Shown here: piece by piece, positions 8,401 to 18,210 of the stretch | Layout of the letters: the number at the start of each line of letters is the position of its first letter | Position numbering within the stretch: the first letter of the stretch is position 1 | NCBI GenBank assembly: GCA_001584585.1 | Contig: LSYV01000031.1 | Location: 232,922 to 260,347 of the forward strand | Length of the DNA stretch: 27,426 bases | Origin: Gonium pectorale | Lineage: Eukaryota; Chlorophyta; Chlorophyceae; Chlamydomonadales; Volvocaceae | Reading direction: 5' to 3' | The notes under the pieces: model-generated | What the model was told of the DNA's origin: nothing | Databases searched by the model: none | Seen by the model: only the letters and a program-made list of their open reading frames with translations | Program-made: the position numbers and the translations under genes

Positions 8401-10891
8401 GCCGCAGCCGCAGCCCCAGCGGCTTGCATGAGGGCAGTCGAGGGCGTGATCGTAGCCGCAGCTGTGACGGTGACCTCCGTGGCACGCAGGCCCATCCCCA
8501 AGCAGGGGATGACTCGGGGCTCGGGCAGGGGCAGGGGCAGCAGCAGACTCAACACCGCCGCCGCAGTGCCAGGAACAGCTCGCCGCCCCGGCCTCAGCAG
8601 CCGCCACAGCAGCGCACCGCCGACGCCAGCGCGGGACTGCCGTCGTCGCCAGGGGAGCCGACGCGGGCAGAGCGGGAGCCGACGCGGGCGGCGCAGGAGC
8701 CGCCGTCGCAGCAGCTAGATGGGCGCAGCGCGCCCCCGGGCGGCCTAGCCGCAGGGTTTGCCGGTCTTGTGGTTGAGCTGGGCAAGGTCTTAAGCCTCAG
8801 CGAGAACGTCCAGAAACAGCTCGCCGTTCCGCTGAGCTACTTGGTAAGTGTGGAGGGGTGACTGGGTGGTGGAGATATGCAGGGACCTTGCGCCGTATTA
8901 ATGCAGGGGCCTGGGTTTACTAATTATAATCTTGCCACGTAATGGAACGTACTAGGGCTGCAGTCACAAGGCCATGTAATTGGCGCGATGAAGTCCTTAT
9001 GTCGCCCATACCCTACATGTGTTACCGTACGAAAGCACCTCATCTCGAGCCCTCAATGCCACTGTTGCCTTAGTTCTGCATTGCCCTCTTGCGCCCTGAC
9101 CCACAGCCCAAGGCCGCCGTGGCAGCAGCGGACGAGCTGCTGCAGCGGCACGGGCTGCCGTACGTGCAGGGTGCCGTACTGCGGGTTACGTGCGCGCCGG
9201 TGGCGGGACTGAGGCTGCGGCTGGGGCACGACAGGTGGGCAGCCGTCCCTGTGGGATCTAGATTTAACGGTGGCGGAGGGCCGCCGGGATGAAGGGAGTA
9301 GAGAAGACGGGAGATGGGTCGTTGTACGGGCGCCGCGCAACCCAGCTACTGTCAGCCAGTGCATCCTGAGCGGCGGCCTGTCCCGCCGGACCCCGACCAG
9401 CCTTGCTTCTCATGACTGGCGATCAGAAGGACCGCAGCCTGGTACACGAGCCTGCATCGCCTAATCGGCAAAATCCGTTCGCAAGCACTTTGCTCCGCCG
9501 AAACTTGCTTCCAATACCGATACTGACAACGCGGCTTGCGCTTGCTTAACCTGATCGGTAACTGTGCCTGATCTCTGCCCACCCGCTGCAAACGGCGCTC
9601 GGTCCGCCCGCAGCGCCACAGCTGCGGCTCCTACATGGGGGGACGTGCGCGTGACGCCGTACTTTGGGGAGCTGCTGCACAACCTGCAGGAGTCGAAGGT
9701 GAGCTGCGGTGTTGACAAGGAAAACGCATACGAATACTTTAAGCGCGAAAGTGATGGCGTCGTTGTGGGACCCAGCTCCAGAGGCAGTCGAAGGTGCGCT
9801 GCGGCGTATGCCCCCTGGCCGCAAAAGGTTCGGAGGCTCTCTAGCGTCGTGCCGTGCCGAAGGGCAGGCATTTCTCTAGTGCGCAAAGCAGGGATGCGGC
9901 CTTAACTTTGTGGGGCTTGCCGGGTTTCGTTGCCCATGCCTCTCACCACCCTTGCCCCTCGCCCGTGCAGGATGCGAGGCGCAGGATGCTCGACTGGGTC
10001 AACTACCTGAGCACGTTCGCCCCGTCCGTGAGGCTGGAGCTGGACCCCGACAGCCTCAGGCCGGCGGTGTCGCTCGGCGCCGCCGCACCGCTGCGGTGCG
10101 TGTGGGGCGTCAGTGCGTCGAAGCCGCTGCACGCGGACGTGGAGGCGCCATACGACGAGGCGTGCGCGAGGTATGAAGTCGGCCGCTCGGTGGCGGGGGG
10201 TGAGCCGCTTTCGAAGCTTCCTGGAAACACTGGACGTGCGAGCTGGTATCTTCGCGGTTATGTTAACGTCAGGCCAGATGTGGTCCAGAACTGGCACCGG
10301 CCGGTTTGTCCCTTCTTGACGTGGTATTGTGTATTACCATATTATGTTGTCGTGAGGTGGCGCCAGCCGCCGGAAGCTGAACCAAGTGACCCGATGGCCC
10401 TCATCCCTGCCCCGCTGAGACCTGTTCACCGCTCAGTCTTGCACGGATTGGGAATTTGGGGTGCATTGTGCCTCTGGTTTACGCCACCTCTGAGAGCGCC
10501 CTTCAATGCTCCGACCCCTGCCCCACGCCCCAGGCGAGTGCCCACCGGCAGGGCGCAGCCGCCCCCTGCCGGCCATTGCCAGGAGCCACTTCTGTCAGCG
10601 GCCGCGCAGCCCCACACTGGATCCTGGCTTCCGCACCCGGCGCAACAGCCGCCCGCGTTCGCAGGCCAGCCGCACTTCCCGCAGCAAGGGCCGTACGGTG
10701 CGGGTCCCGGATATCCCTACGCTGCGCAATCCGCGGGGCCAGGTATGCATGCCGCAGCTGGGTGGCAGTGCGGGTGGTGGGGCCAGGGGCCACAGCCCTC
10801 TTCAAGCGCTCTGCCAGCGGCAGTAACGGCAGGTGCCGCCGCTGAGGCGGCGCCAGGAGCCGCCGGGCCCTGCGGGAGCGCCCCTCGGTAG
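5490..10891 (+). CDS. Gene A: large multi-exon protein of an unrecognised family, paralogue of gene B
   Basis: Exons: 5490-8843, 9107-9234, 9614-9698, 9971-10170 and 10534-10891. Junction phases are 0, 2, 0, 2, and the product is 1374 residues. The start is the ATG at 5490 with a TAG upstream at 5445. Every junction is supported by GT...AG and by alignment with gene B; exons 2 and 3 have the same lengths (128, 85 nt) as there. Exon 1 holds three degenerate modules at residues ~73-176, 239-355 and 506-622, of which the first has LRWGRNELHMTIPAMKGAF and RLSVLQPGGEVLLEL. It also holds a Ser/Asp run (~427-450), a 10-residue duplication and an Arg-Ser segment (KRGRSRSPSG, ~968). Its end, ENVQKQLAVPLSYL, matches gene B. 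Exons 2-4 give LPYVQGAVLRV, WGDVRVTPYFGELLHNL and YLSTFAPSVRLELDP. Exon 5 is Pro/Gln/Gly/Ala-rich. No signal peptide or membrane segment is visible. Function is unknown; the low-complexity and RS parts suggest a nuclear or RNA-associated role, which is inference. Confidence 0.85.
8145..8204 (+). repeat. 30-bp in-frame tandem duplication in gene A
   Basis: Two 30-bp copies encode LIQSAAQAEE and LIQGAAQAEE (residues about 886-905). The second is likely a recent duplication, since the DNA differs at only a few positions. It adds two turns to a predicted helical, Gln/Glu/Ala-rich stretch. Confidence 0.85.
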
Positions 10892-10939
10892 CGGTGCCAG
10901 GAGCCGCCGGGCCCTGCGGGAGCGCCCCTCGGGAGCGGT
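10852..10939. repeat. 44-bp tandem duplication across the gene A stop codon
   Basis: Two 44-bp copies start at 10852 and 10896, each beginning GCCAGGAGCCGCCGGGCCCT. The gene A stop (TAG, 10889-10891) lies in copy 1 in CTCGGTAGCGG, whereas copy 2 reads CTCGGGAGCGG. As 44 is not a multiple of 3, the second copy is read in another frame if translated. Confidence 0.9.
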
Positions 10940-11960
10940 GCTAGGAGCCAGCCCGGGAGAGTTTGAGGGCACACGCGCTGACAGCACAGTACGGTAGGAC
11001 AGAACGTGTAGGTGGACCACGGCGCACGGGAGGGTCGTAGTGGATGGCACGTGCGCGTTGGCCGGAATGCACAGCGGATGGCTGATTGAAAGGGGATCAT
11101 AGGCGGCATGGGAGTTGAAAGGCAGTGCTCCGTGTGCGTCACAGCGGCAGGGGTTTTAATGAAGAAAGTAAACGTGTCGCGATGCAGACACCGAACCGCA
11201 AACTCAAGGCGGCCGGGATGTGCATTGCTGCTGCTAAAATGCATTTTCTATTGGAGGTGGTCGGGTTGTGCTTCTGTACGGCTGTTGAGTGCCCGTCATC
11301 AGTTGTTGCTCGTGCGTTGAGTAGTGAGCTGCGGACACTATCGCGCTAGCACTCGACGGCACCGAGCGCCCACACAGGCGGTTTCCAGAGTGTGACTGCT
11401 AGTGTAGGTTGTCTTGCAGGACGTGTTGCAGGGACAGCAGTGCCGCAGGTGGGCCGACCGCGGGACGCCCCCGGCGGGGCCGACACGGCCGCCGGGGCTA
11501 GCCGTTGTGTTGGCGGGGCCGGCAACATGGTGGACATGCTGGCGGCACCGAGATGGGAGATCTTTGTCGTGCAACGCACCCGTTGAGTTGCACAAAAACA
11601 TAAAATTATTCTGGTGACACACCGGGAGGGCCCGTCTGCTCGTATACCTCCCCCGCAGTGCCCTGTACCCGGCGCCCTGCTGGAAACATCACACCCTGGG
11701 GTGTGTACGTGTGTGTCCGTAGAGGCTGCCTTCCCCGTTTCTGGTTCTCTTTTTTATGCACATGGCCGCCCAATGACCGAAGCCCGCCACCCTGCGCCCG
11801 GCGCAATGTGGCAGGAGGGGTGGCGCCCTTCAGTCGCCCGCACTCACGCTCCGCCTGCACTGGGGCTGTAGTCGTGTGCCAGGAGCCTACCGTGTTCTGC
11901 AGCTGTGCGGCGTACCCGTGTGGAGTGCGACAGCAAGCGAATCTATGGGCCTGTGCCGGT
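10892..11960. other. Downstream of gene A, no firm gene; weak terminal-exon candidate at 11420-11586
   Basis: No TGTAA polyadenylation signal is found in the first 700 bp after the gene A stop, so its 3' end is unclear. After an acceptor-like TTGTCTTGCAG (to 11419), a G/C-third-position frame ends in a TGA at 11584-11586 and reads VPQVGRPRDAPGGADTAAGA and NMVDMLAAPRWEIFVVQRTR. The minus strand is also open here, so the coding call is weak. Confidence 0.25.
11655..11760 (+). repeat. Dispersed repeat copy 1
   Basis: This copy contains CCTGCTGGAAACATCACACC, then TGGGGTGTGTACGTGTGTG, GTAGAGGCTGCCTTCCC and TTCTCTTTTTTATGCA. The same order of blocks is found at 12595-12685 on this strand, and at 17186-17293 and 20983-21090 on the other. 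Copies are diverged. Confidence 0.6.
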
Positions 11961-11962
11961 AC

Positions 11963-12497
11963 TCCCCGTACCCCCAACCCACCATTACAATCCCCCGTAC
12001 CCCCAACCCACCCTTACAATCCCCCGTACCCCCAACCCACCCTTACAACTCCCCCGTACCCCAACCCACCCTTACACTCCCCGACCCACCACCTACACTC
12101 CCGACCCAACCACCTACACTCCCGACCCACCACCTACACGCCCGACCCACCACCTACAACCACCCACCACCTACNNNNNNNNNNNNNNNNNNNNGTCTCC
12201 GGTACCCCACCACCCTTACAATCCCCGTACCCCAACCCACCCTTACAATCCCCCGTACCCCAACCCACCCTTACAATCCCCCGTACCCCCAACCCACCCT
12301 TACAATCCCCCGTACCCCCAACCCACCCTTACAATCCCCCGACCCCCAACCCACCCTTACAATCCCCCGACCCCCAACCCACCCTTACAATCCCCCGACC
12401 CCCAACCCACCCTTACAATCCCCCGACCCCCAACCCACCCTTACAATTCCCCCGACCCCCAACCCACCCTTACAATCCCCCGACCCCCAACCCACCC
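11963..12497. repeat. C-rich minisatellite with 28/29-bp units, interrupted by an assembly gap
   Basis: The unit is CCCAACCCACCCTTACAATC plus CCCCGTACC in the left and centre parts (29 bp), or with CCCCGACC towards the right (28 bp). A shorter sub-repeat, CGACCCACCACCTACACTCC, lies just left of the gap. The long open frames here (Pro/Thr/Tyr-rich in all three + frames) are a by-product of the repeat and not a gene. The array is not telomeric, as it lacks CCCTAAAA. Confidence 0.95.
12175..12194. other. Assembly gap (20 N)
   Basis: Twenty N characters lie inside the minisatellite. The round number suggests a placeholder of unknown true size. The array length in this assembly is therefore not reliable. 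Confidence 0.98.
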
Positions 12498-12594
12498 GCA
12501 CCCAGCAACAAGCAGCATGCGCTGCGCGCGCGTTGATGATACACTAGTAAGCTGGGCCCTGCGGGCGCGTGGGGCGCGTGGGCTCGCTTGTACC

Positions 12595-12685
12595 GCCAGC
12601 CTTGCCTCGTACCAGCCTACCCTACTGGAAACGTCGCGCCTTCGGGGGTGCAAGACCGTAAGGTTGGGTTCTTTTTTGTTGGTTC
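12595..12685 (+). repeat. Dispersed repeat copy 2 (partial)
   Basis: The block CTACTGGAAACGTCGCGCCT followed by TCGGGGGTG matches the reverse complement of the copy at 20983-21090 (TATTGGAAACGTCGCGCCTT). The right half is degenerate (GTTGGGTTCTTTTTTGTTGG). It lies just beyond the right end of the minisatellite, while copy 1 lies beyond its left end. No other gene is visible from 12498 to 13090. Confidence 0.6.
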
Positions 12686-13090
12686 TGTAGCTTTGCGTGC
12701 TCTTGACCCGGGAGTCCCAGCGGTCCCAGCAAGCCTGCAAGCGACGGCAAGCGTAACGGATTACCGCCTGCCTTACCCTGCCCCCCTCCCATACCCCCCT
12801 GCCTCACCTAGCACCTTTGTGCCTGGAGTGCTAATTACCGGAGTACGGATCACTGAGCCACCGCACGGCGTGGCGTACGGCAACTCGGCAAGAAGAGGAC
12901 GACCTAGGAGGACAACCTACACTGTGGGTGGCCTTCAGCCGAGAGCTCACTTTGAAGTACTTCATCATTTGCAACACTCCATAGCAACCACGATGCGTTA
13001 GCTGAGACCCAACACGCGACGAACTACGCTGCCGATTTGTAAGCCGCCCCGTAGACTCATCATATTGAGTAGAAGTAACCGAGAAGTGCG

Positions 13091-15469
13091 ATGGCTAAGC
13101 ATCATCAGCCTGCGAAGGAACAGGCCCATGGGTCCTTGAGTGTGTGGCCGCAGCTCCTCCCGGAGCTCGCTGAGCGCATCGTGGACTGCCTGGACCGCAA
13201 TGAGATTTCAGGAACAGTTCGTCATATCAACAAGACGACAGCTGAGCACTTCAGCGGCCCGCAGCACACCGTCATCCGCTTCACAGAGCCGGTGCCGCCT
13301 CACGCATTCACGGCGCACTGGCTCGCGCCGGGCGCCACGCGGGGGCTAACTATGAGGCAGCGGAAACGTTGGTTCGGCTCGTGGCGGTCAGCAGCGTGCC
13401 AGCAACCCTGGAGGTGGCGTTGCAGGCGGCAGGCTTCACGGGCGCAGTTGCCGAGGCCTTCGAGGCGGCGGCCGGTGCGGGGAAGCTGCCGATATGCCAA
13501 TGGCTCTGGGACTACGGCCAAGGCCGCACGGATGATTCCCAGGATGCCTGCCAGACATGTCTCGCAATGCGGTCGCGGCTCGTGGGGGCCACCGGCACGT
13601 GTGCGAATGGCTTCTGGAGATCAGCCCCGACGCGTTCTATTATGGGGTGATCATTGCAGCAGCGATGAGCGGCCACGCGGACCTTGTGGAGTGGCTGCTC
13701 CAGCGGTTCCTCACTCCCTCCACCAACCTCGGGTTCCTGACCGCCCTGGTTCAAGGATATGACCTGCCCGCACTCCAGCGGACATGGCTGCGGTTCGGTC
13801 CGTTCTTGGACATAAACATGAGGCTTCTCCTGCTCTCCTAAGCGGCTGGCAGCCCCACGCCCGACTGGGCTGCCAAGGTGGAGTGGCTGGAAGCGCAGGG
13901 CTGCCCACGCAACTTCACGGCAGTGGAGAAGGCTGCATCTATGCTTGGGGACAGCGAGGCGCTGGCCCACCTGACCTGGCTGCTGGAGCGGGGTTATGCC
14001 GTCGCCTTTGGTCCGGTGTATGCCGCCGACCACAGCGGCAACACAGCGGCGCTGCAGTACCTCCTGTTGGTGTTGCCAGTGGGCATTGACGAGAACGAGG
14101 CGGCTGTCTTTGCGGCGGAAGGCGGTCACCTGGCGGCGCTGCAGGCCCTGCATGCGGCTGGCTGGCCCATCCATCCCCCAAGCTGCGCCACTGCGGCTGC
14201 GAAGGGCGGGCACCTGAATGTGATGGCCTTGCTGCTGGAGGCGCAGTGGCCTGAGCTGGCGGTGCTGGATGCGGAGCTCTTCAGCGCGGCCGCCGGCACA
14301 GGGAGCGTGGTGCTGTGGCGGCACGGCTGCCCCTGGAACGCCGGTGCATACGCCGCAGCGGCGGCGCTGGAGTGGCTGGCGGTGCAGGGCTGACCCATGG
14401 AGGTGAGGCGGATGGGGCGGATGCGGAAACATGTGGAGGCATGGGCATTGAACCATTTGTAGGGAGCCGCTGTAGCCAGACAGCTTCTGTGGTGGCGGAT
14501 ACAATCGAACGTTCCGTCCCGCACATCATACTGGACAAGTTCATGGAATCACGACGGTTTCCGCACGTAGCGTAGCATAGTAGCGGAAACCGAGGTTTCC
14601 TGCGTTCGGCTGGCAAGCATGTGTGCACTTCGGTGCTGTCCGGTAGTACGGCAGTACGAGGCCGGTAGGCCTGGGTCCTTAGGCTGTCGCACCGGTCGGT
14701 GCTAGCTAATTCGCGAGTTTCCTTTTGTCAGATCTGACACCGCCGGGATGGACTGAGCCATACTACGTTACAGTCCCTGGCCAGTCTCGGCTCGGTGGAT
14801 CAGGGCTCGCCCCCCATCCCCCGCAAAAGACTCTCTTTTCTGCTTGCAGGTACCCCTACTCCGCGGCGGAGCCACGGCTAAGTGACGCAAGACGCAATGC
14901 TGGAAACATGTTAGGGGCCGCTGCGACCAGGCTGATCTAGGCGGCAAACTGTAGGATGGACGCATCATGGCCGCGCGAAACGCCCGGCACGTCTAAGTCT
15001 ATCCTTGACATGTGGGTAGCAAGCGGTTTTCTCTCCGTTTGTTGGCCTTCGCTGAGGCAGATGTTGGGATGAGACTTTGTACCCGCGACAGCTCTAGCGC
15101 TTGCGATGTAAGCGGCTGCGAAGTGATGTTGCTGCCGTGCATACAAAGTGTGACCCGTCGCCGTACGCGCCGGAGAGCGGCGAGCCGTACTTCGTGGCCT
15201 GCGTCACCGGTGACCTGGCCACGGCGCGCTGCCTGCGGCGGCTGGGCGTCCCCTGGGGCCCGGACGGGCAAGTCTTCCTGGACGCTGCCGCTGCGGGCCA
15301 TGCCACAGCGCCGCTGCCGCTGCTGCGCTGGCTGCTGGAGGAGGGCTGCCCCGTGGACTACGACGTGATGCTGGAGTGGGGCGCCTCGACGCCGCAGCGG
15401 GCAGCAAAGGTCCTGTTGCTGCTGATGGAGCACTTGGGCCGCCAGGAGCTTGAACACGACGAGCAGTAG
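13091..15469 (+). pseudogene. Broken F-box-like/ankyrin-repeat gene (Chlamydomonas-type multigene family)
   Basis: The ATG at 13091 starts an F-box-like N-terminus containing LLPELAERIVDCLDRNEISG, VRHINKTTAEHFSGPQHTVI and FTAHWLAPGATRGLTMRQRK. Ankyrin-like units follow, for example AAARGGHRHVCEWLLE-type blocks, VEWLEAQGCP, EGGHLAALQALHAAGWPI and AKGGHLNVMALLLEAQWP. The order is continuous but the frame is not. The frame changes near 13364 (one base lost, frame 2 to 1) and between about 13536 and 13557 (frame 1 to 3). There is a TAA at 13839-13841 and a TGA at 14391-14393 where QGCP would be expected. A consensus donor (GAG|GTGAGG) at 14403 and an AG at 15147-15148 could bound an intron. They are phase-compatible and join to GEPYFVACVTGDLATARCLR and LLRWLLEEGCPVDYDVMLEW, with a TAG at 15467. 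Members of this family are thought to be adaptors or protein-interaction scaffolds. Four lesions argue for a pseudogene; sequencing error is the alternative. Confidence 0.8.
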
Positions 15470-16326
15470 GGCGGCGGCGGTGTGGCTCAGTAACGATTTC
15501 GTGGGCGGAGGTGGAGGGCGGTGTGTGGTGCAGCGAGGGGCTCTTGGTGCGCGGGTAGGTGCAGGGGGGCGTCACTGCTGTGGCGGGTGCGTGGCAGCTG
15601 GGGGTTGACTGCAGGCAGGCGGGGCGCTTTCGGGCGCACAAGGGTTGTGGTGCTGGGAAGGGCAGCTAGAAAAGCGGGCCACTTGGCCGCGTCCTTTGTG
15701 TAGACGGTTTTGACCGGCGCGGCTCTTCAGGCATTGCCCTTCAGGCAGCCGTTGGGCGAACGGGTGCCGCTCCAACCTCCCTGGATTGTTGTTGGCCATG
15801 GCGGTCGAGCGAATCGAAGCACAGTGACGCTCTCCGCGCTCAACCGCGTCCCCCCGACCCGTAAGTGGCATCGACTCAGAGCCCGCATTACAGGAACAAC
15901 GGAAGCTCGTGCGTTTGCGGAGGCCCGTATGTCAATCCTATGGTGGCGGCTACAACGCGGTAGATGGATGTTGGGAGCAGGAGCCGTAGTTGTACCTGGC
16001 ACCCGACCCTCTTACCTTCCTTTGCGAGGGCGATTGAGCGCACGTTCGGTCTGTCCTTTCTGCTGCTGGGCGCCTTACTGGGCGGTCTTAGAGACCGTGT
16101 TGAACGGTTGATGGGAAGCAAGCTCCTACGGATGCGCGGAAGGGCCGCATGGCGCAGCGTGGGAACCTTACATGGAGTGACTGGGGCCTGAAGTAGGTAG
16201 CTGGGAGGTATCGCAGTGCTTGTACACCCCAGCACAATTCCAACGGGGCGAGGGCCAAAAGATCGCGACATATGTGGATTGATTTGTCTTGCGAGGAGGG
16301 TTTTAGGGTCAACTGGCATCTGGCCG

Positions 16327-16372
16327 TGCCATGTTACATGTTACATACGTGCCATGTTACATGTTACATACG
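16327..16372. repeat. Perfect 23-bp direct tandem repeat
   Basis: Two exact copies of TGCCATGTTACATGTTACAT + ACG follow each other, and a further CGTGCC comes after. Each unit itself contains the doublet ATGTTACATGTTACAT. It is AT-rich compared with its surroundings. Confidence 0.9.
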
Positions 16373-17185
16373 TGCCCTGAGCGTAAAGGGGCGTGCGTTG
16401 AGGGCTGGGGCTGTTGGGAGGCACTGGGGTGGGACAATCCATGCATAGGGCTGGAACATGATTGACACCAGCGAGGCAATGGCTGCTGTCAGCAGCTAGA
16501 GGCGTAGCGTCCCTCGCCTTGCTTGTGCCGTATATGTCGCGCCCGTATGCATGCACGCGCTCCGGCACCCGCTGCGTCGGGAACCGACCGCACAGCGGCG
16601 CTGGCGCTGGGGTGCTGATGCCCGTGACGAAGGTTTTTTGATGGACACGTTTGTGCTATGAAGTGCCAGCAGTAGTGAAGGGAGCGGGTGCTGCGAGGCA
16701 GATGCTGATGCGTGCAGCAGAAGAGTATGCCTATGCCTGGCTGGATCGGTGGTCTTATTTGCGGGTGCTGTTGTTGTCGTTACTGACCGCTTTCAAGCAC
16801 TTGTAAACTCACCTCTGGCCCCTCTACATCAAGCCCCCGCGCCATCGCCCTCGTCGCCCACGTAGGGTGCTCGTCTACGCCGGCGATAGGCCACCCGTCA
16901 GCCGGCTGCGGGCCAGCGCCCCGCCACACCAGCGGCAGCGTGTACGAGTGCGCGCATGATGGCGTGACGGGAGGGACGCAATACGATGCATGCGAATCGA
17001 TGGATTGAGCAGGGACGCTTAATTTGTGCGGGGGCCATATTGTCTGTACATGGGCTACATGGGATTCTTGGTGTGCAGCACGGCGGGCTCGGGATGCGAG
17101 GCGGCGCTCCGGGGGTGGCGGGTGGGGGCCGGGGCTGGGCTGCCAACACAGGGAGGTGATGAGGGGATCGGGCGCTCAGCGAAGG

Positions 17186-17293
17186 AGAAACCTGCAGAGC
17201 AGCAGGGAGCCTGCCTCCACGGATATACACACCCAAGACCGACCCGAAGGCGCAACGTTTCTAGTTCCGGGCTCCAGCAGAGGTACATATTGA
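17186..17293 (-). repeat. Dispersed repeat copy 3
   Basis: In reverse complement this reads AGAAACGTTGCGCCTTCGGG, then TGTGTATATCCGTGGAGGCA, GGCTCCCTGCTGCTCTGCAG and GTTTCTCC. The matching blocks in copy 4 (20983-21090) come in the same order. Copy 3 has an insertion of about 10 bp after the CTTCGGG block. Confidence 0.65.
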
Positions 17294-17341
17294 AAGACAG
17301 CAAAGCGGGTAAAGGAACGTCCCTCCCGCCCCCCCCCTCAG

Positions 17342-17429
17342 GGTACGGCATGCCCCACAAGTTGCCCCGGTTTGTCCGACTTCACGCTCGCTCGCTGCCG
17401 TACATGAGCCGACTGCTGTCAGATGGCAG
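17342..17429 (+). CDS. Candidate internal exon between strong splice sites
   Basis: A long polypyrimidine tract ending in CCCCCCTCAG (to 17341) and a consensus donor GGCAG|GTACGT (GT at 17430) enclose 88 nt. They read YGMPHKLPRFVRLHARSLP and YMSRLLSDG. Incoming phase is 1 and outgoing phase is 2. A phase-compatible acceptor (GCCCCGCAG, to 18373) precedes a short frame ASEFKSSVARGIYPG ending in a TAA at 18419-18421. That would make 17430-18373 an intron containing both hairpins. If read through instead, the frame ends in a TGA at 17515-17517, with a TGTAA at 17541. The family is unknown. Confidence 0.35.
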
Positions 17430-17763
17430 GTACGTACAGGCTGCGTTTCTATGCCCGATACCAGCCTTGGGTCTCAGTGGGTTTGGGAATGTGTATAACG
17501 TCCGTGTCAAGGTCTGAGGGTCCGGTTTTAGTAGTCAGCCTGTAATTATGGGCATGACTGTGTATACTGTCACCTGGCCTTATGAAGTACCCCCTGGTTT
17601 AATTAATTTGGGCAAACATACCTTCAGCATGTGGAAAATCAATTTTAACGAACTCAGAAAAATTTCTAGACCAAATCCTTTCCCACGTATACGTGTAGGG
17701 TAGGGTTCGTGAATTCCGCTGTAGTCGCAAGGGGATGACCGCTGATTGCCCTTCTAATCACCT

Positions 17764-17895
17764 GGGAGGACGTCAGACCCACCCGTCCCAGTGGGGAACA
17801 AGGGAACCCCGCCCAAGAAGATGCGGGCGGCCACTCGGGCGCTGGGGCGGGGTTACCTGTTTCCCCACTGGGACGGGTGGCTCTGACTTCCTCCC
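17764..17895. ncRNA. Candidate small-RNA precursor hairpin 1 (51-bp arms)
   Basis: The arms 17764-17814 and 17845-17895 are each 51 nt, gap-free inverted copies with 5 mismatches, separated by a 30-nt loop. The longest uninterrupted stem has CCACCCGTCCCAGTGGGGAA on the left and its exact complement on the right. The outer part of the right arm runs into a 12-bp duplication (TGACTTCCTCCC twice). Length, symmetry and near-perfect pairing resemble the miRNA precursors of green algae and plants. No expression evidence is available and the transcribed strand is unknown. A foldback transposon or MITE is the alternative. Confidence 0.5.
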
Positions 17896-17913
17896 TGACT
17901 TCCTCCCTGGCAG

Positions 17914-18210
17914 AGCAGTACCATGCAGTAAGCGTCGAGCGCAAAGCCACAACAGTGGCGAGCCTCTATACATCCTCCGCTGCAGCCCTCTTCATGTTTA
18001 AATTCGATTTGCCAGCGGTGCCCGAGGAGCATTGCGTCATCCACGACAATGCCGACTGATATTTGGGCCGGCTTAAGTGGCTCACGCACCCTCGTGGACG
18101 GCGCACTGGAAGCGCTCAACACCGGAAGCGCCATTCGGCCTGCAGGAGCATGCCAGGGCCCTCCACTTCCACGCTCTCGAAATGCCCTGACGATTCAGTA
18201 TTGCGAGTAG
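17914..18210 (+). pseudogene. Protein-like fragment with one frameshift, feeding into hairpin 2
   Basis: After an acceptor-like CCCTGGCAG (to 17913) the frame reads EQYHAVSVERKATTVASLYT and SSAAALFMFKFDLPAVPEEH, then CVIHDNAD and a TGA at 18057-18059. One base over (from 18055) the frame stays open as TDIWAGLSGSRTLVDGALEA, LNTGSAIRPAGACQGPPLPR and SRNALTIQYCE to a TAG at 18208. The two halves read as one broken coding sequence. The second half is the left arm of hairpin 2. I do not recognise the family; a transposon-derived gene is possible. Confidence 0.4.

Larger units (their letters stand above)
15470..17341. other. Region without a supportable gene
   Basis: The open frames here (for example 15710-16111 on + and 16319-15888 on -) show no repeated motif, domain or clean splice context. 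A TGTAA occurs at 16803-16807 but no coding frame ends just before it. Two repeats in this interval are listed separately. Confidence 0.4.

Noticed and set aside
9786..9807. Second donor-like copy (CAGTCGAAGGTGCGCTGCGG) downstream of gene A exon 3
   Set aside because: It resembles the true exon 3 end (GAGTCGAAGGTGAGCTGCGG at 9691), but using it would give phase 2, which does not fit exon 4 (phase 0). Gene B has the short exon.
11658..12690. Long Pro/Thr/Tyr-rich open frames through the C-rich minisatellite
   Set aside because: All three forward frames are open because the unit lacks stops, and the frames span N bases. Unit lengths of 28 and 29 shift the frame, so this is not coding sequence.
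14403..15148. Transposon insertion inside the ankyrin pseudogene
   Set aside because: No terminal repeats or target-site duplication are visible. A consensus donor and a phase-compatible AG at the two ends make an intron the simpler reading.
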